A stretch of DNA of 64,000 nucleotides from Hofstenia miamia. Lineage: Eukaryota; Xenacoelomorpha; Acoela. Below the pieces are notes generated by a model. The model saw only the letters and a program-made list of their open reading frames with translations, made no database searches and was not told the DNA's origin. The DNA lies in NCBI GenBank assembly GCA_004352715.1, contig SCFE01000090.1, forward strand, positions 323,917 through 387,916. The letters run 5' to 3'. Of the stretch, positions 10,921-22,417 are shown piece by piece. The first letter of the stretch is position 1; each line of letters begins with the position of its first letter. A program made the translations under genes and the position numbers.

Positions 10921-12137
10921 TCAATTGACATCCAAAATTCGTGGCTTAGTCCAACCTTTTCCTAGATGAAGTTGAATAGGTTTGGGTATAAAGAATTTTG
11001 CTAGTGTACATTCAACGTCAAGACTTAATAATTGTAGTGGTTTGAGTAAATTGTCTATCTCTTGTTCTGTGAATATTTCTGTGGCAAAATAAGTTTTGAG
11101 ATTTTCAGTGTCACATTCTTTTACTGGACCATATTGTCGTGGAGTGGCAATTTCCCTTTGTTGAGATATAGAGGGAATCTTGGTGATGAGGAAGTTTTCG
11201 TCTACTACAGATATCCACTCTTGTAATTGTTCTGGAGGTTTGATACCGAGTTTTTCTAAGTTGACTTTCTCAATTTCATTTTGGAGTCGTGGAGGTAATG
11301 TTATCATACTTTCTCGAATGAGAATTTCTTCTTGCTCGAGTTCGATAGGACTGAGTGGAACTTTTTCGGTAACAATAATGTTTGTCAAAATGCCATTCTG
11401 TAGAAGTGATTTATTAAAATAAACTTCTTTTTGGTACTTGCAAGTGACGTAGTATTTTTGAAGCCATTTATATAGTAGATCATTGCGATTATCAGCAAGT
11501 TTGCGTTTATATTGTTGGCGTATTGTTTTAGTGTTCTTTTGTCTTCTATTGAAAATATCATCAGTAGAAAGAGGTAGTAGATCTCCAGGAAGGGTGTTGT
11601 AACGAGTTTCACTGGTAGCACCCCACATGTATTTTCGTACATGATCAGAGAAGAGTGTGATATCATTGTAATCTACTCCAAGCTTGAAACATAGAATTGT
11701 AATGCGAATTATACCATTAATGTGGTATTGGCCTAGTACGCATGTAAAATATTTTTCGTATCTGTAGAATATTTTTAGCGTCTGCTTTTAGAGGACTAGT
11801 TGCAATAGTTATGTCACTTAATAGCCAATTTTTTGCTTTTGTAGAAATGGGAGCTATGGCAATTTCGAAATTTGTAGTCTTAGACATGTTTTGGCGTAAT
11901 TTTTTATCAATGGGTAGAGATAGTGTTTCAAATTTCGTTAAGAATATTGATAGTAGCCACATAGGTGCTTTGGCATTGAAGGTTGGTACTTTTTCTTCTG
12001 AGAATAACGTTTTACTGAAGTCAATTTTATCTTTTAGATTAAACGATATTTGCATGTTATATATTGCTGTTTCAATGGAAGAGTGATAACTTAGTGACGG
12101 TGCTTTAATTTCAATATCAGGCCATATTTCAGTTTTC
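10921..12137 (-). pseudogene. Gypsy third ORF, C-terminal part (beyond the LINE insertion)
   Basis: Two frames, 11,717-12,137 and 10,921 to about 11,745, join through a one-base frameshift near 11,740. After the shift the frame reads CVLGQYHINGIIRI and runs into GVDYNDITLFSDHVRKY and the 235-residue frame ending RILDVN. The product is charged, with no membrane segment, cysteine pattern or signal peptide, so it does not resemble an envelope protein. Contents include a QQYKRKLADNR basic stretch and a Pro/Glu-rich segment. I do not recognise the family. It continues the ORF that starts at 15,847, split by the LINE. Confidence 0.6.
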
Positions 12138-14215
12138 AGTAAGATAAGATAAGATAAGATAAGAAAATCTTTATTCAAATAAATGTTAACAATTAAATAA
12201 CTGATAATTTATTTGAATAGCGTCATTAAATTCACAAAAACACAAATATACAATTCACATAAATTACAAAAGAAATCTTGCAGGCTATGGATAAATTACT
12301 ATAGTACTATTTTAATAACGAGTTATAGTATAGTCATTGTTATAAAATTTGTATCCTAGCCATGATTTTCCAGAAATATATTTTTGCTTAAGGAAGATTT
12401 TTAAATGCTTTTTAAAAGATTTAAATTTTTCAATATTTTTAATTTCTTTAGGTAGCGAATTCCAGGTTCGAATGGCGACATTAATGAAGGATTTCTTTAA
12501 AACATTCTTCTTATACTTAACGCATGTGAAAAGCTTTGATCTTGAATTCTGTTTATGAATAAATCCCGGTATTTTAATCGTATTATAAGGTGGTAGGTTT
12601 CTGATTAGTTTGAAGAATGTCAGAAGGGTATTTAACATAACTAGTTGTTTTGGAAAAAGAATTGACCTAGAAATGTACTGTTTGGTTTGCGATGAGTTTT
12701 TCGTTGTGATATTTAATGCCCATCTTAATTGAACATTAAGTTTTTTATAAAGCACTTCGTTTAGATCAGTAAATAAAATGTTTGCGTAATTAAGGTGACT
12801 CATGATGAAAGCATGCAAGAATTGAATTATGGCACAAGATGGTAATTGCCTAACTACTAGTGTCATACTTTTTATACCTATAGCTAATTTTCTAACTATC
12901 AGATTGATGTGAGAGTTGAATTTTAGCTTTGAATCAATTGTTACTCCTAGGTACTTGAAAGTGTCCACAATAGGTACATTAATATTATTTACACATAAAG
13001 TCACTGCAGAAACATCGTAATTGTTTTTATTCGGCGGCAAAATACAAAATTCTGTTTTAGCTTCATTAATATTCAACTTGTGCATGCAAAAGTATTTTGA
13101 CAATTTGTTACAATTCAATTCTATAGATTACGCTGCTAGTTGCATTGATGAATTATCGCTGAAAATGCAAGTGTCTTCAGCATATTGGATTAAATTGCAA
13201 TTAATTATAGAATGCATGTCATTTACATAAATACTAAAAAGAAGAGGACCTAGAATCGTACCTTGAGGCAACCCATTGCAAACCGGTAACCCTTCTGAGT
13301 AACCCTTCTGAAAAAATATCATTTAATTTAACTCTTTGGAATCTTTGACTGAGGTAACTAGTTATCAATTGTTTACTATTACTAGAAAATCCTAAGTAAG
13401 ATAGTTTTTCAATTAGAATGTTATGATTAATCGAATCAAAGGCTTTTGAAAGATCTAAACAAGCTATAGCTACAAATTTATTAGAATCAAGTGATGCTCT
13501 CCAAGTTTCAGTAGCGTTTAATAGTGCATCAGTGGTTGAAAAATTTTTGCGAAATCCAAATTGGGTGTTCCATAATAAATTATACTCATTAAAATGTTCA
13601 ATTATTTGGTTATGCAATAATCTTTTGAATATTTTACTTATTGGAGAAGTAATTGAGATTGGCCGATAATTAGTGGCAATTGATGGGTCGTTTTTCTTAA
13701 AAATAGGAGTAATGTGAGCAAGTTTTAAATTATCCGGGAAGTAATTTAGTTTTATGCATTCATTAAAGATAAAATTTAATGGATTTGCAATGATGTCTGC
13801 AGTAATTTTAAGGGCCCATGAGGGAATGCTTGAGGGACCGCTTGATTTGTTGGTTTTAAGCTTATTGATTGACTTAATAATTTCATAACTAGTTGAGAAG
13901 CGGAAAGAAAATTCAGGTGTAAAAATTTTGCGTGAAACGTTTTCGTACTTAACGAGGGGGCCATTGTATTTTCCTAGATTAACAAAAGTCTTATTTAATT
14001 CATTAGTTATTTCTAAATTGTCAGAAAGATTGTTTCCTTTCTGATCTTTTATCACATCAATTGAGTTTGATTTTGATCGCTTATAATTTGTGATTTCTTG
14101 TATTAGCTTCCATTTTGAACGTTCACTTGGAAGGCGCGCATATTCATTCTTAATGAATTCGTTAAATGCCTTACGAGATTCTATATTCGATGCATTTCTA
14201 GCCTTTTTATATGTT
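12138..14215 (-). mobile_element. 5'-truncated Jockey/CR1-like LINE nested in the Gypsy third ORF
   Basis: On the minus strand the element starts inside the linker between endonuclease and RT (ARNASNIESRKAFNEF near 14,190). It passes through RT blocks QFGFRKNFSTTDALL, IACLDLSKAFDSIN, GLPQGTILGPLLF and the catalytic box YAED (usually Y-x-D-D), and ends with SWLGYKFYNNDYTITRY and TAA at 12,312. The 3' UTR ends AATAAAG ... then (TCTTA)n at 12,138-12,163. A 13-bp tandem duplication (13,286-13,298 and 13,299-13,311) shifts the frame just before the GLPQG motif, and another shift lies near 13,125. The endonuclease is missing. A same-family 3' end is at 33,919-34,197 and a near-identical 3' scrap at 16,552-16,639. 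Confidence 0.9.
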
Positions 14216-15847
14216 CACCTTTGATGTTATTCCAGTAGCTATTTAATTCCCTTACTTTGGCGTCTGATAATTGCATTGTAAGACGAATAGAGACTTTGCC
14301 TAGATTAACGAGTTGATTGTGTTCATTCAATATTTCAGCAGCTTGTGCATAAAGACATAGATCAATTGCGAGTCGTGTATCAACAATTGGACGAATAGCT
14401 GGTAGTTTATTATTCATCATAATGTTGGTGTACAGCATTTTCGATATGCTGTCGTCACTGTAGTCATTGTTTAGAACTATGTAGTCATCAAAGTGAAAAA
14501 CAAAAAAATTTTCTACAGTTCATTCTAAAGCTTCGAAGAATTTGGGAGTGATTAAAATTTCGCGTTCAATGTAAATGAAAGATAATGTTACTTTATTCTT
14601 TATTGCCAATGTAATAACTTTTTCCAAAATTTTGTGTAGATAGGGAAAAGAAATGTCTTTCTCGCGAATGAAGTAAATAATTTGTAAAGAATTGTAGTCA
14701 ATGTTTAGCAATTCGATTTGACGGAGTTTATGTAAGTTAATGAGTAATTGTCATAAATTTTTCAGGTTAAAATTTTCATCAAAAGAAGGATGAATTTTTG
14801 CATTTAAATAACATCTTTCGAATGATTTCGCCATTGTGTGTTCGTAAAAGATTAGAGTGTTACAATGAGCACGTTTATAAGAGTCTATAGTGAAGGGTAG
14901 GACGTTTGCTGAAGGAGTCGAATTCTGATAACATAAAAGAGTTTGTATGTGTTCCTTCGTTTCAGCGGGAGTATTACGATCCACTATGTAATTAGCCTTT
15001 TTGGTAGGTTTGAAATAAGGATGTAGTAATTCGCCTTCAATAGAAGTAAATTTTTCCAATCTGCGAATGTTTTTAAAAGTTTTAGAGTTTGTAGAGGATG
15101 AGGACGAGTCCGAGTCTGGGCAAGGTCGATTAATATAAGACTCTGAAACATCTGTAAGTGGTGAGGAATCCAGAATTTTACGTTTAACACCCACCCTTGC
15201 GGTTCCTGGTGCAAGGAAACCCTCTCCCCGAACATCATCAAGCATTTGAAGCTGATGGTGAACAGGTGCAAACGAGGTTGGCTGAATACTCGTCCGTTCT
15301 GCTTCATGAACCATTTGAAGCTCATGGTGCAGCGTGGGCCTCACAGTCTCAGTAGAAACAGAAACCATTTGAAGCTTCTGTTTAGACTGAGAAGCGTCCG
15401 ATTCAGTGCTCNNNNNNNNNNNNNNNNNNNNNNNNNNNNNNNNNNNNNNNNNNNNNNNNNNNNNNNNNNNNNNNNNNNNNNNNNNNNNNNNNNNNNNNNN
15501 NNNNNNNNNNNNNNNNNNNNNNNNNNNNNNNNNNNNNNNNNNNNNNNNNNNNNNNNNNNNNNNNNNNNNNNNNNNNNNNNNNNNNNNNNNNNNNNNNNNN
15601 NNNNNNNNNNNNNNNNNNNNNNNNNNNNNNNNNNNNNNNNNNNNNNNNNNNNNNNNNNNNNNNNNNNNNNNNNNNNNNNNNNNNNNNNNNNNNNNNNNNN
15701 NTTAGACTGAGAAGCGTCCGATTCAGTGCTCCCAGACCCTGCATCCGAAGATGTATGAGACTGGTATGATTTTCTTTGTTTAACACGGCGCCTGGATAGA
15801 GATGAGGAAGTGTCACTTGCCTTCAGTGGTGTGCGTAGTCGTTTCAT
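14216..15847 (-). pseudogene. Gypsy third ORF, N-terminal part
   Basis: The ATG at 15,845-15,847 begins MKRLRTPLKASDTSSSLSRR and overlaps the end of pol by 35 nt in another frame, the position where env lies in some Gypsy elements. The N-terminal third is serine- and basic-rich with a repeated HHxLQM motif (ELQMVHE, QLQMLDD), then an SSSSS tract. The frame continues through two in-frame TGA codons (14,751-14,753 and 14,520-14,522) to about 14,216, where the LINE begins. No signal peptide or membrane segment is visible. N run 15,412-15,701 lies inside it, with the same 30 bases on both sides. Function unknown. Confidence 0.55.
15412..15701. other. Assembly gap (290 N) with identical 30-bp flanks
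   Basis: The 30 bases at 15,382-15,411 are repeated exactly at 15,702-15,731, so the contigs probably overlap and the gap may be spurious. Confidence 0.85.
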
Positions 15848-16551
15848 ACCTAAACAAATGATAAATATCTAATTCCCAATTTTGGGAAATATAATTAGGA
15901 TTAGGATTTCTAGTTGTACGTTTTGGTAAAATTCTAGATGGTACATTTACATCGTAATGTATAGGTTCCTCAAAAGATTCCTCTTGAACACTTTCAATAT
16001 CAGATACATCATAAAAATTATGTACACCATTATCTATGCATTTTAATTCATTGAAATTGTCTAGTTTGACATTTTCAATGTCTTTAATAGTGCATTTAAG
16101 ATTTTGGAAATGAACTATTTTACCGGAGTTTAGTTTATAATTATTATTGGATAATAATTTGACAATCTCAAAAGGACCTTGCCATTTATGTGCCAGTTTT
16201 CGGACTTGATGTTTGTCTGTGGTAATTCCAGGTATAAAAATATAAACTTTAACTCCTATAGAGTGATGTATACCATAAATCTTTTTGTTAAAATTTCGTT
16301 TTTGACGAATAGCACTCTTTTTGGTATTATGAATCATAGTTTCATGTGTAGATGTTAAAATATCAATGAGATCACGAACGTATTTATCGGTTGAATTTGT
16401 TGAATAATTTTTAAAAAGAATCGATAGAGGAGCAACAGCTTCATGACCAAACATTGCTTTATAAGGTGAAATGCCAGTAGTGGTATGAACAGACGTGTTA
16501 TAATAAAATTCTACTTTTTTAATTATTTTACGCCAATGTTTACCTCCTATA
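15813..16551 (-). pseudogene. Gypsy integrase C-terminal part
   Basis: The minus-strand frame contains FYYNTSVHTTTGISPYKAMFG, the conserved block after the DDE core (Y-N ... H-x-x-T-G-x-S-P-x-x-x-x-F-G). A GPFEIV-type SH3-like segment follows (HKWQGPFEIVKLLSNNNYKL) at about 16,130-16,200, and the frame ends RYETTTHTTEGK. The upstream part of the frame (16,552-16,649) is not integrase but a LINE scrap, so the catalytic glutamate region is missing here. The last 35 nt overlap the third ORF. Confidence 0.8.
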
Positions 16552-16639
16552 CAATAACTCGTTATTAAAATAGTACTATAGTAATTTATCCATAGCCTGC
16601 AAGATTTCTTTTGTAATTTATGTGAATTGTATATATGTG
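16552..16639 (+). mobile_element. LINE 3' UTR scrap inserted in integrase
   Basis: About 85 bases match the minus strand of 12,242-12,325 (3' UTR of the nested LINE) with one visible mismatch (ATAT versus ATTT). The scrap is on the plus strand and ends at a single N at 16,640, after which the integrase resumes. The near identity argues for recent LINE activity. The rest of the inserted copy was probably lost in assembly. Confidence 0.75.
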
Positions 16640-16640
16640 N

Positions 16641-17223
16641 ACTGAACACCTTGATCTGTTATTATTTGTGACATTGGTCCAATGGTTAATATTCATTCGT
16701 GAACAATAATATCAGCAATTTTTTAGCTGTAATTAGATCAGTGGGTATAATTTTACAATATTTAGTAAAATTGTCGACCATAACTACAACATATTGAAAA
16801 TTTTCGTCATCCTTTGATAATTGTTCAATGTCAATGTGAACGATTTCATTAGGTTTTTCAGCAATAATTTTTTGAAGTTCTGTTCATTGTTGTGGAAAGT
16901 GGTCTTTGTTAGTTAGTACGCAGATTTTACATTTATCAATGACATCGTATACCACTTTTCGCAAATTGGTTACTATAAAACGTGTATTTAGTTTTTTCAG
17001 TTTGTAAAATGCCTAAATGACTGTTTTCATGTAATTTCCGTATTAGATCGCGTTTATAATATTCAGGAATAGCAATACGATTGTTTCTAGATTTAGCGAA
17101 CAGTAAACCTTGAGATGTGAGTTGCCATTTGTACTTATTATAATATCGAGAAGCGATAGGATCTAAAATCGTGTCGGGCATAGTGACTTTATTAATAATT
17201 TGTTTGAAAAGTGGATCGACTAA
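16641..17223 (-). pseudogene. Gypsy integrase: zinc-binding region and DDE core, disrupted
   Basis: 17,181-16,936 reads KYKWQLTSQGLLFAKSRNN, then LIRKLHENSHLGILQTEKT (the H-H half of the H2C2 site). A one-base shift leads to VIDKCKIC (C-C half), then EIVHIDIEQLSKDDENFQY (first Asp), VVVMVDNFTKYCKI, and after another shift ILTIGPMSQIITDQG (second Asp). In-frame TGA codons are at 16,884-16,886 and 16,693-16,695. The latter sits where the homologous element at 32,346 has Trp (KEWILKLGP). The glutamate block is lost at the N at 16,640. Confidence 0.8.
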
Positions 17224-17834
17224 TTATTTTTCGGCAATTTCTTCTGCTGATATTTCTTCTTTAATTGTTATACTTAAGGTCGGTTTGCCTTGTCTGTCGA
17301 CGTTAATATCAGGTAAATTTTCATATTCATTTTTCGGAATGAAAGAAAATTCTATTTTTTCACCAGGAGTTTTTTGTAAGTCCCTTTGGTATTGTGGTAG
17401 AGCTGTTAGTAAATCTGCATTAGCATGTAACATTCCTTTGCGATGTTGAATGGTAAAATTAAAGTCATTTAGTTGTTCTATCCAACGTGCAACAATGTTC
17501 GATTTATCACCGGAGAATTTCTTTAACCATGAAAGGCCACTATTGTCTGTGCGTACAGTAAAGTTTTTCTCACCAATTAGGAAATATCGAAATTTCTTTA
17601 ATGATTCAACTAATGCTAACATTTCTAATTTTGTGCTGCCGTAATTTAATTTGGAACTTTTTAATTTTCTACTGAAAAATTGAATAGGTAATTCTTTACC
17701 GTCAATATTTTGACTAAGACAAGCTCCGATAGCTACTGTACTAGCATCGCAATCTACAATGAATTCTTTGGAGTAATCAGGACAATTCAAAGATGGTAGT
17801 TTTTTGAATTCTTTTTTAAGTAAATCAAATTCTT
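17224..17834 (-). pseudogene. Gypsy RNase H region, first assembled copy
   Basis: The frame reads EFIVDCDASTVAIGACLSQ, IQFFSRKLKSSKLNYGSTK, VRTDNSGLSWLKKF and HANADLLTALP, the ordered blocks of the Gypsy RNase H domain (D ... E ... D ... with N-A-D in place of the usual D-A-L-S-R). It ends at TAA 17,224-17,226, after which the same frame continues toward the integrase. Bases 17,568-17,834 are duplicated at 17,836-18,102 across one N. Confidence 0.85.
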
Positions 17835-18710
17835 NTCTCGCCAATTAGGAAATATCGAAATTTCTTTAATGATTCAACTAATGCTAACATTTCTAATTTT
17901 GTGCTGCCATAATTTAATTCAGAACTTTTTAATTTTCTACTGAAAAATTGAATAGGTAATTCTTTACCATCAATAGTTTGACTAAGACAAGCTCCAATAG
18001 CTGCTGTACTAGCGTCGCAATCTACAATGAATTCTTTGGAGTAATCAGGACAATTCAAAGATGGTAGTTTTTTGAATTCTTTTTTAAGTAAATCAAATTC
18101 TTCTTGATGCTTCCATTGCCATAGAAAATCGTTTTTAGACTTTAATAAATTTGACATATTAATGGTCTTTTTAGCAATACTAGGAATAAAAATTTGATAG
18201 TAATTAAAAAATCCAAGTATACGTTGAACATCTTTGCGATTTTTAGGACATTGTATTGATTCTATTAAAGAAGTGGTATCATCTTTTAAAGTTATCGTTT
18301 TGTGTTCAATTTTTCTTCCCAGAAATACTGTGGAGTGTTTAGCTAAATTGTATTTGTTGCCATTAATTTTTAAACCGCTTTTATTTAAAATTTTCAGAAC
18401 TTGTTCTAGTTTTTCTAAATTTTCTGGAAATGACATTGAGGATATTAAAATATCGTCGATGTAAGTGGCAATATTGTCATCTAATTTATTATTGCCGTTC
18501 ATTAGAACTTTTGTTACATAACATTGAAACGTGGCTGGTGCATTTGATAAACTGAATGCCATGTAGAGCCATTCAAATAAACCGTAGGGTGTAATGAAGG
18601 CTGTTTTTTCTATATCGTCGGGATGCATAGGAACTTGCCAATAGGCTTTGCATAAATCGAGACTTGAGAATATATTAAATTTACTGGCATTGTAAAGAAT
18701 ATCATCTATA
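17825..18710 (-). pseudogene. Gypsy reverse transcriptase, palm and thumb, plus RNase H start
   Basis: The frame has MHPDDIEKTAFITPYGLFEW, MAFSLSNAPATFQ (the usual G-L being S-L), the catalytic box YIDDILI, FLGRKI, and RILGFFNYYQIFIPS, then the first RNase H block. These are the standard Gypsy RT motifs in order. The 17,836-18,102 part is a second assembled version of 17,568-17,834 with a few substitutions. Confidence 0.88.
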
Positions 18711-18774
18711 NNNNNNNNNNNNNNNNNNNNNNNNNNNNNNNNNNNNNNNNNNNNNNNNNNNNNNNNNNNNNNNN
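18711..18774. other. Assembly gap (64 N) with duplicated 135-bp flanks
   Basis: Bases 18,576-18,710 recur at 18,775-18,909 with a handful of substitutions. This looks like two haplotypes or two element copies placed in tandem. Confidence 0.85.
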
Positions 18775-19317
18775 AATAAACCGTAGGGTGTAATGAAGGC
18801 TGTTTTTTCTATATCGTCGGGATGCATAGGAACTTGCCAATAGGCTTTGCATAAATCTAGACTTGAAAATATTTTAAATTTACTGGCATTGTAAAGAATG
18901 TCGTCTATACGTGGTAAAGGATAAGCATCCTTGACGGTAATGTCGTTGAGTTTTCTGAAATCAATACATAATCTTGTTTTGTTTCCTTGTGTTACAAAAA
19001 CTGTAGGAGATGCATAGGGACTATTACTTTTACGTATAATGCCGTTATTTAATAATTCCGTAATTGTCTTTAGATATTCTTCTTTGTGGTGTTCTGGAAC
19101 ACGATGAACATGTTGGCGAATTGGTTTATTAGAAGTTGTTTTGATATGATGAAATTCACCGATTGCTTGACCCACACTAATAGTACCGAAGTTGAAAGCT
19201 TCATGGTATTTAGTAAGCAAATTGTTTTAAGTCTTTGATTTGAACGGGAGTTAAATGTGGATGTGAATCAGAATTAACATTTGGTATTGTAATATCTTCT
19301 TGTGATTTTGTACTTGA
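18775..19317 (-). pseudogene. Gypsy reverse transcriptase, fingers region
   Basis: The frame contains EFHHIKTTSNKPIRQHVHRVP, KSNSPYASPTVFVTQ, RLCIDFRKLNDITVKDAYPL and SSLDLCKAYWQVPM, the fingers and first catalytic Asp (L-D-L) of Gypsy RT. An extra T near 19,213 shifts the upstream frame (HPHLTPVQIKDLKQ). The element is cut at the N at 19,318. Confidence 0.88.
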
Positions 19318-20079
19318 NGGGGGCAATGGCCCCCTGCCCCCCTATTCCTTAGCCCCTGATATTACAATAGTTAAAAAACCGATAAAATTACAAAGTGAAT
19401 TTAATACTGCATACATTATTACATTTTAAAGTAAATTATTGGAATAATTGTACAAATCAACATTACAATTTTAACAAAAACATTCAAATATTTTTTTACA
19501 CTGAAAGCATTCTATAATTAGATCGTTTCAACACAGTCTAAATGCGAAAGAAGACAATATACATAAACTATTGTTACCAATAATTAAGATTTAGTGATAT
19601 AAAATATTACTATAAAATCAAGTAAATTTAGAGGGAATTATTTGTAAAACTGACGATGACTTTGTAATTCGAAATATATTTGAATGTTTTTGTTAAAGTT
19701 ATTAAAAATACTTAAAAATGCTCAACATTACAATGATTAAGAAAAAGTATCTACAAATTCACACAATTAATTTAATGCCATTAACAGCATAATTTATTCC
19801 AATCGAATGATGAGATTTTAGAGATCTTACTAAAATCATACTAGCATTGTCTCACATTAGCGCAATAGAGAGAGACTTCAAAAATCTAAAGGGGGCATTA
19901 GTCAGATCTCTATTGTGAATTTTCCGCGATTCAGCAAGGAGGGCCAGCTTCCGAAAAGTCTTAATTGAGGTAGCTGAGAAGAAAGGTAATTAGTGAAATC
20001 CGCAGAATTGGTTATATTTGCATTAAGGAGCTGTTAAAACAAATCTTGAGCTTTAAAAACAGAACCTAAATAAGCACGA
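19318..20079. other. hAT-like G-rich end, then AT-rich sequence
   Basis: 19,319-19,362 is a C/G-rich run ending CTTAGCCCCTGAT, similar in reverse to the end at 1,632-1,676. The following 700 bases contain no gene I can support. Confidence 0.4.
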
Positions 20080-21590
20080 AGATGCTGGTCACAAGCACGA
20101 TGTATACCAAAAGAATCCAATTTTGATAGGGAAAGATGCTTGATTCCATGCAATGTCAGAAAGTGGTGATCCAATGATGCACTTTAAAAATACTAATAGC
20201 AAGTTGAGGGTTTCCGAGCTCAAGAAGGCTTTTTAGACATTCCTGAGTTTTTTAGACCGTTTTCTGAGAAGCAGTTGAATATACTGGCTATCACCAACTG
20301 GAAAACAAAGTAGGTCAAAACCACCAACAGATGCCTTGGAAATATTTGAGTCTACAGTCGCAAATTCCATGGGACTCTTCAGATAACACTTCCTCAAATT
20401 TACTTGAAGGTCCAAAGAAGAACAACATTCTTGAATTATTGTAAGGCATCTAGATAGCGAATATTCACTACCACAACATAGTCCAGGTACGAACTATTGA
20501 GGACAATCTCAGGACGTTCTAAGCCGATGCGTTCTATTAGTGGATGGAGGGTATTTGCAAAAAGCAATGGGCCAAGAGGATCTCCTTGTTGCCCCCGGCT
20601 TCACTACTAATTATTTTCCCTTTCATATAGCAGGTTACTGTGACGCGCATACGACTGCTGTACAAATGAATGCAGCCCAGGTACATTCTCCTTGACTGCC
20701 TTAAAGATAAAACTTCGATTCAGAGTTTTGAAGGCATTCTTAACATCAATCAAAGGCATGCCATTAGTTCCAGAAATTATATACTTCTCCATTGCAGTTC
20801 TGGCGGCATGAATCATTGCCCGTGCTCCACCTTTTGTAACAACTCCTAATTGGTGAGGATTCAAAATCATTTGAGCCTCAGCATTGGCAGCATGAACAGG
20901 CATTTTGCAACAAGTCAACGCAACACTTCACCAACAGCCATTGGTCTAATTCCACATTTAGGGTTATTAACAGCAAAAAGATTTGCAGCACAAAACCAAG
21001 GACGGCATTCAACTGGCAGATTCCCTGAAGCCAATAGATTAACTAATCTGCAAAGCAAATTCAAAGTATTTTCCCCACACAGGTATTTGGGGACTCAATG
21101 GCATTGAGTAAGTCTTCAGGAAACAATTGACTAGGACTAGATGCTGCACCTTTAAAAATCTTTGGAAGGCTTTTAAAACCGAACTGACATCCAATTGATA
21201 GGACGGAATGCTATTATCAAAATGTAATAGCTCATCTTGCTGAGGGGTAGAGACGTTTGAGCATTAGCTAGGACCGTGCCAGTTGACATAAGTGCTCTAC
21301 AATATGGACCCAACTCTTAGTTCTTCTGATTCTCAATTTCATCATTATCAAATAACACAGAACGCTTCGATTTTATCCGTGTCACTTCATGTCAGAGTCC
21401 AACATAATCACCATCTTCAAAATAATTAATACATCTATGAATTTGGGTATTATTATCAATAGCATGTCTTCTCCCAGCTCTTTGACATGATCTCAAAACT
21501 GCTTTGTGCAACATGAATAATTTCGTCCAGTTCTTAATATTGGCAGAATCTATACAACATCTATCAATTTCAGATTGCAATATGTTGGAT
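20080..21590 (-). pseudogene. Non-LTR reverse transcriptase relic of a second lineage
   Basis: On the minus strand, in order: KNWTKLFMLHKAVL (21,540), LLCRLVNLLASGNLPVECRP, CGIRPMAVGEVLR, then TGA, LVAKC, GGARAMIHAARTAMEKY, MPLIDVKNAFKTLNRSFIF (first Asp block), QQGDPLGPLLFANTLHPL at about 20,560-20,610, and YLDYVVVV where Y-x-D-D is expected. This set (GEVLRR, GG-A-x-x-x-H, V-D-x-x-N-A-F-x-x-x-x-R, QQGDPLGP) belongs to an RT group common in marine invertebrate genomes and distinct from the Jockey-like LINEs here. Several stops and the changed catalytic box make it inactive. Confidence 0.75.
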
Positions 21591-22417
21591 CAATAATTTC
21601 TAATGGCAACTGGTATGTGACGAATGGTAGCCATATTTGTGAAAAAAATAAAACTAAGAGATGGGAGCTTAGGATGTAATAGATAAAGAGTTCCTCGTTT
21701 GAGCTAAACCAGAGCTGTTATCATCTGTGCCTGATAGAAATTATGATCGCCATTTTCATCAATTCCAATAATTTTTAATCATTTGATTTCAAATGATAGC
21801 TTGTGATCAGCAATGCAAATATATTTCAACTGTACTAGTTCTTAATCACTCTTAATATTTCCTTAATTTTTTTCTTCTGATGTTGCATGTTTTGATGTGG
21901 GATCTGCTCAATAGGCTTCAATTTTACTGTTTGAACTTCCGTTAGAATCTTAATTTTGTTAAAAAACAATACAAACTAGGAACGTATAAAATGTATACTT
22001 ATAACTATCTTAACTCTATGAATATATTATGATTATGTTGATGGTAATTTAGGAATTAGATTACTACAAAGCTTACAAATAAGTAATGAAATGAATTTGT
22101 TGGATTTTTGGCAGAGCAATCATCAATTATTTCCATTCATAATCAAAGTCACGCCAATCAGACACGGATTTGCTTCTTGTGGGTGGACATTTACAGATAA
22201 AAGAAACAATTTATTTCAAGCATATATGGACATTGACCGAAAATTTTAGGCCCATTTAATGACGGTTTACAAAAACATTTCTTGAATTGTAGGTTTGCTT
22301 TGACTGTATTTGATTGTAGTACTAAAAGATTATTTGATACTTCTGTAATATTTCAATATTTAATATTGATTTTTCAACACATTGCTTTCAAATTATAAAG
22401 GATTCCCTACATTTGAG
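21591..22417. other. AT-rich intergenic sequence
   Basis: No gene or repeat recognised. Confidence 0.45.

Larger units (their letters stand above)
10921..19317 (-). mobile_element. Decayed Ty3/Gypsy-type LTR retrotransposon carrying a third ORF
   Basis: Read on the minus strand the order is reverse transcriptase (19,220-17,900), RNase H (about 17,840-17,350), integrase zinc-binding region and core (about 17,180-15,813), then a long third ORF (15,847-10,921) that starts in another frame within the last 35 nt of pol. This domain order defines the Gypsy lineage. The copy is interrupted by a LINE at 12,138-14,215 and a LINE 3' scrap at 16,552-16,639. It has frameshifts near 19,210, 16,960, 16,710 and 11,740, stops at 17,224 (TAA), 16,884, 16,693, 14,751 and 14,520 (all TGA), and assembly joins at 15,412, 16,640, 17,835, 18,711 and 19,318. 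Gag and both LTRs were not identified. Confidence 0.85.
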
